Assembly: GCA_027604665.1 (NCBI GenBank)
Contig: JADGIZ010000651.1
Span: 1-10,556, forward strand
Direction of reading: 5' to 3'
Length of the DNA stretch: 10,556 nt
Source of the DNA: Polyrhizophydium stewartii
Taxonomy: Eukaryota; Chytridiomycota; Chytridiomycetes; Rhizophydiales
The position numbers and the translations under genes were made by a program. Positions 7,715-10,556 of this stretch are shown piece by piece; within the stretch, counting starts at the first letter, position 1, and the number at the start of each line of letters is the position of its first letter. The notes beneath the pieces were generated by a model. The model did not search any database. It was not told the DNA's origin and saw only the letters and a list, made by a program, of their open reading frames with translations.

Positions 7715-8313
7715 TCCGGCGGGTTTTTGATTCCCACCATGCAACATCCCTTGCCTGCAGCCGCCATTCCCCATCCTCCATGTCTCTCGCCTCGCCGCGC
7801 AATACACTCTGAGCTTCTGTGCTTGACCGTGAGCTCGATCTGGACATGCTGGTTATGCGAGCCGAGCCTCTTGTGCCGCTATGACGTGGCACATGCAGCA
7901 CTTCTGGGCATTGGCTTGCGGGAAGCTCGTTGCTCTGTCCGCAAGGCTGGAGTGACTTGAGCCGATGATGTGCGCTCTGGCGACGGTCCTTGAGTGTTGC
8001 TCAATCATCAAGCGACTCCTGACCGTGCGTTTTGGGCTCGTTGCAACAGCTGCGCATGGCGCTGTGCGAGTGCAAGTCGCCGACACATGGATCTCGCCGC
8101 CATGCCACTCCAGACCACCACCGATGCGATGCCATCCAGCCCGAGTGCCGCCGCCGCTTCCGCAGTCCCGGATCCACCATGCCTCCAAGGCGACGGTGCC
8201 GCATGCAATGTCGCAGGCGTGCTGTCGCTCCTGCGAGCGTCGTCTGCAGCCCTCTCCCCGCCGCACCGAGTCCCCCCGAGCATCTCGCTCGGCACTTTGC
8301 CAACAATCGGCCA
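7715..8313. other. Intergenic region before the ankyrin gene
   Basis: It holds the 3' UTR of the EXORDIUM-like gene and the promoter of the next gene. The frame of the ankyrin protein stays open upstream to an ATG at 8032, but that extension is Arg/Pro/Cys-rich with no domain, so it is taken as non-coding. A frame-2 stretch from an ATG at 8103 (MPLQTTTDAMPSS...) has no support beyond being open. No RNA gene or canonical TATA box was seen. Confidence 0.5.
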
Positions 8314-9831
8314 ATGCCGCCACGACCCAAGAAGCACCGCGCCGCGAGCCCCGGGCCGCCAGCCGCCGACGCCCCGCTGCCGCCCGGCGCATCGCACTGG
8401 GACAGGCTGCCGCTGGAGCTCCGCGACATGGTGGCGGCGGCCGCAGCGCCTGCGCTCGCCCGCTTCCTGCGGCGGCGGCCCCTGGTCGCGGCCGAGGTCG
8501 CCAGCCTGAGGAGCGCCGAGGTCTGCAGGCTGTGGACCGAGGCGCTCGACAGCGACTGGCAGGGCGACCTTGGCCGGCCGCCTGCCATCGACGGCGACAG
8601 CCCCGTGCTGCTGGCCGTCAGATCGCGGCGCACGCTGGACCGCATCGTCGGCCGCGGCGTGCGGGTTGCGGCCGAGACTGTGATGCGGCTGGCAGTGCGG
8701 CACGGCTGGACGGATCTCATGGATGCGAAGCACTGCGAGGTGGTTGCCGAGGCCGCTGCGAGCGAGGGCGCCGTGCACGTGCTGGCCGACCTCGTCGACG
8801 AGCGCAAGGCCGTTTCCGTGACGCCGTGGCACGCCGAGTGTGCTGCCGAGGGCGGGCAGCTCGGGGCTGTGGAGTGGCTGCTCGCCAGGACCGATGCGCC
8901 GCCTTGGATCACGGACGCCGCCGCGCGCAGCGGCAGCGTCGACCTGGTTGCGTGGCTGCACGCCCGCGGCGTCGGCGCGTGGACGCCGCGCACCATGGGC
9001 TCGGCCGCGCGCAGGGGCCGCCTGCGTGTTGTCGAGTGGCTCGCGGACCACCGGCGCGAGAGCTGCTCGGTCGATGCGTTCCGGTGGGCGTTCGACAATG
9101 GCCACGCCGACTTCCTCGAGTTCCTGTGCGTGCGCTTCCCGGCCGTGTTCGAGCGTGCTCGAACCACCGCTGGACACATGTTCAACAGCGCGCGGCATCT
9201 GGGCAGCCTCCTGTGGGCCAAGAAGCACCTGCCGGACATGCACGTTGCGGCGGATCTGTCGAGGTTCTTTGACAACTCTGGCGCCGGCGCCGTCGCCATG
9301 CTGGCCGACACCAAGGATCCAACCACTCTGTCCGACGTCCTGCGGTGGGCGATCGTGCACAACTGCGCTGACGCCGTCTCGCAGCTCATCAAGCGCGAGC
9401 AAGTGCAGGTCGAGGAGCGGATGGTTGATCCGTATTGGGTCTGCCGCAGCACAGATGCGCTGGCGGTCGTCATCAAGCACGACGGCCGCTGGGCTGCGAT
9501 GCTGGCGAACCGGGCCGCGCAATTGCACGGCAACGCGGACTTGCTCGAGTGGCTGCATGTGCGGTTCCCGGGCAGTTTGTCGCAGAGCGTGCTCGACGCC
9601 GCTGTGCTCGCGGGAAACAAGGCAGCGACGGAGTTGCTTGTTGGGAAGATCAAGGATGTGGAGTGGGATCTGGACGGCGCGCTGGCTCTTGCGAAGCAGC
9701 AGCGAAACGCGCAGATTGAGAAGATTCTGCGCTCTGCAAAGGCCGAGAGGAAGCGGCGTGCTGCACAGAGCGAGAAGACGCAGCGCAGCACGGTCAGCAA
9801 CACCGCCCGCGGCAGGCGAGGCCGCAAATGA
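8314..9831 (+). CDS. F-box-like, ankyrin-repeat protein of a chytrid-type paralogous family
   Basis: Single exon, 505 aa from ATG 8314. An F-box-like segment at about 28-70 begins HWDRLPLELRDMV; DSDWQGDL follows near 79-86. Degenerate ankyrin units occupy about 100-470, for example ECAAEGGQLGAVEWLLAR (from 174), DAAARSGSVDLVAWLHARG, SAARRGRLRVVEWLAD, WAFDNGHADFLEFL and AAQLHGNADLLEWLHVRFP. The tail from about 475 is strongly basic (AERKRRAA, ending RGRRGRK), a possible nuclear-localisation signal. F-box/ankyrin proteins usually present partners to SCF ubiquitin ligases through Skp1. Here that is inference, as Skp1 binding cannot be judged. I recall many intronless relatives opening with 'WDRLP.E' in Rhizophydiales chytrids. 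The upstream ATG 8032 would add 94 low-quality residues. Lack of introns contrasts with its neighbours. Confidence 0.82.
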   Translation: MPPRPKKHRAASPGPPAADAPLPPGASHWDRLPLELRDMVAAAAAPALARFLRRRPLVAAEVASLRSAEVCRLWTEALDSDWQGDLGRPPAIDGDSPVLLAVRSRRTLDRIVGRGVRVAAETVMRLAVRHGWTDLMDAKHCEVVAEAAASEGAVHVLADLVDERKAVSVTPWHAECAAEGGQLGAVEWLLARTDAPPWITDAAARSGSVDLVAWLHARGVGAWTPRTMGSAARRGRLRVVEWLADHRRESCSVDAFRWAFDNGHADFLEFLCVRFPAVFERARTTAGHMFNSARHLGSLLWAKKHLPDMHVAADLSRFFDNSGAGAVAMLADTKDPTTLSDVLRWAIVHNCADAVSQLIKREQVQVEERMVDPYWVCRSTDALAVVIKHDGRWAAMLANRAAQLHGNADLLEWLHVRFPGSLSQSVLDAAVLAGNKAATELLVGKIKDVEWDLDGALALAKQQRNAQIEKILRSAKAERKRRAAQSEKTQRSTVSNTARGRRGRK

Positions 9832-10397
9832 ATGGGCCGTGTGTCTGGCAGGCTGGGTGGATGTTGATGACGTCGTGCGCCAGATTCCACGGCGGCGATT
9901 GGCGCTTTCTGCACTGTGCCATTTCGGTCGTGCGATTGCGGAGCGCATTGCTCCGGGCGATGGCATGGTGCTGGCGGCAAGGAGCAGCGAGCATGGCCGG
10001 GCTGCTGGGAGGCGACTTTTCGGGTGATTCCTGCAGCGTGGAGGGCCGCAAGACCGACTTGCGGTGTGCAGACTCTCCAGGAGTGCAAATACAACGTTCT
10101 CGTCGCCGTGCGCATGACAGATCGCTTGCGTCCTTGCGGCCATCGATCGGGTTGCTGAGGATGAGGCAACTTGCACATGGAGTGGCGCGTGTTCGATGGG
10201 TTTCAGCAGCAGGATGTTGCCGGGAGTGTGCCACAACGAGCTCTGAAGATGTATGTGTGTTCAAAGATGTGCTCTGGCGTCTCATCCGGCTCACTCTGCC
10301 AGCGCAGTGCGGCGCCAGCACCATCCAAAGGCGGACGACCATGTGTTTGTATGGCGCGGGTATATGTACGCACAAATATTTCGGAAGTCGCGCGTGC
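9832..10397. other. Intergenic region between the ankyrin gene and tRNA-Pro
   Basis: No gene could be supported. A forward frame open from 9828 to 10412 runs into the tRNA and has Cys/Trp/Arg-rich composition unlike a folded protein. Long reverse frames here continue the antisense shadow of the ankyrin gene. The last 50 bases become AT-richer ahead of the tRNA. Confidence 0.55.
10361..10366 (+). promoter_or_regulatory. TATA-like element upstream of tRNA-Pro
   Basis: TATATG starts 37 bases before the first base of the tRNA. Some fungi, notably fission yeast, use an upstream TATA element for tRNA transcription by RNA polymerase III. The position fits, but the 6-bp match is modest evidence. Confidence 0.4.
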
Positions 10398-10470
10398 GGG
10401 TTACTGGTCTAAGGGTTATGATTCTCGCTTCGGGTGCGAGAGGCTCCCGGTTCGAGTCCGGGGTGACCCC
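10398..10470 (+). tRNA. tRNA-Pro (anticodon CGG)
   Basis: Full cloverleaf of 73 nt including the discriminator. The acceptor GGGTTAC (10398-10404) pairs with GTGACCC (10463-10469) with one G-T wobble, followed by discriminator C. The anticodon stem CTCGC/GCGAG encloses loop TTCGGGT with CGG at 10431-10433, which reads CCG (Pro). The variable loop is 5 nt. The T stem CCCGG/CCGGG encloses TTCGAGT, giving a good B box, and TGGTCTAAGG fits the A box. There is no intron. CCG is expected to be a frequent Pro codon in so GC-rich a genome. Confidence 0.95.
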
Positions 10471-10473
10471 ACG

Positions 10474-10477
10474 TTTT
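10474..10477 (+). terminator. RNA polymerase III terminator (TTTT)
   Basis: A run of four T starts four bases after the tRNA discriminator base, the minimal polymerase III stop signal. The remaining sequence to 10556 shows nothing recognisable. Confidence 0.7.
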
Positions 10478-10556
10478 GTTGCTCGGCGTCGCCGGGTACT
10501 GCCTCGAACTGATCGGTGGTAACCGCTCCCGCCTTGCCCCTCTGCAGACTCCGATC

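Noticed and set aside
8032..8313. 94-residue N-terminal extension of the ankyrin protein from ATG 8032
   Set aside because: Arg/Cys/Pro-rich with no similarity to the family start. The ATG at 8314 sits shortly before the F-box-like segment.
8001..10236. Two overlapping reverse-strand open frames of 725 and 742 codons
   Set aside because: They are antisense to the ankyrin gene and its flanks. Their translations are Arg/Ser/Ala/His-rich with no domain, and two different long frames being open at once points to GC-driven absence of stops. The forward frame has clear ankyrin units.
9828..10412. Forward open frame of 194 codons overlapping the stop of the ankyrin gene
   Set aside because: Composition is rich in Cys, Trp and Arg with no motif, and it runs into the tRNA gene.

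Overview
The window looks like nuclear DNA of a GC-rich fungus with spliceosomal introns, most likely a chytrid. Coding and non-coding DNA are both GC-rich. Most introns are short (66-94 nt, one of 199 nt), with GTGCGT/GTGAGT/GTGAGC donors and often a CTGAC-like branch site. One gene has the Asn-rich-protein/Nrp1 domain order known from fungi. The single-exon F-box-like/ankyrin gene carries an N-terminal 'WDRLP.EL' signature that I recall from large paralogous families in Rhizophydiales such as Polyrhizophydium. The order-level placement is from memory and is inference; 'fungus' is much safer. All genes seen are on the + strand.

Layout. (1) Positions 168-3718 hold the 3' part of an Nrp1/ARP-like RNA-binding protein: the C-terminal half of an ERI-1-type exonuclease fold, a Ser-rich linker, an RRM split by an intron, a long His/Gln-rich region and two RanBP2 zinc fingers. 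Its 5' exons lie off the left edge. (2) Positions about 3818-5981 hold a six-exon divalent-anion:Na+ symporter (DASS/SLC13, dicarboxylate or 2-oxoglutarate/malate type). (3) Positions 6577-7714 hold a two-exon secreted EXORDIUM/PHI-1 family protein behind a clear CCAAT, dyad and TATA promoter. (4) Positions 8314-9831 hold an intronless F-box-like/ankyrin-repeat protein. (5) Positions 10398-10470 hold tRNA-Pro(CGG) with a T-run terminator.

The genes do not form an evident pathway: RNA binding, anion transport, a secreted wall-type protein, a protein-interaction scaffold and a tRNA. No mobile element, CRISPR array, viral gene or toxin gene was recognised. The points most worth a second look are the exonuclease-like domain that lacks the expected last catalytic Asp, the alternative N-termini of the transporter, its four-Cys loop with an adjacent in-frame 66-nt intron, the perfect 8-bp dyad upstream of the TATA box of the secreted protein, and the peptide repeats in that protein's N-terminal spacer. 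All exon structures were derived by hand from frame continuity, splice consensus and recalled family patterns, not from alignments.
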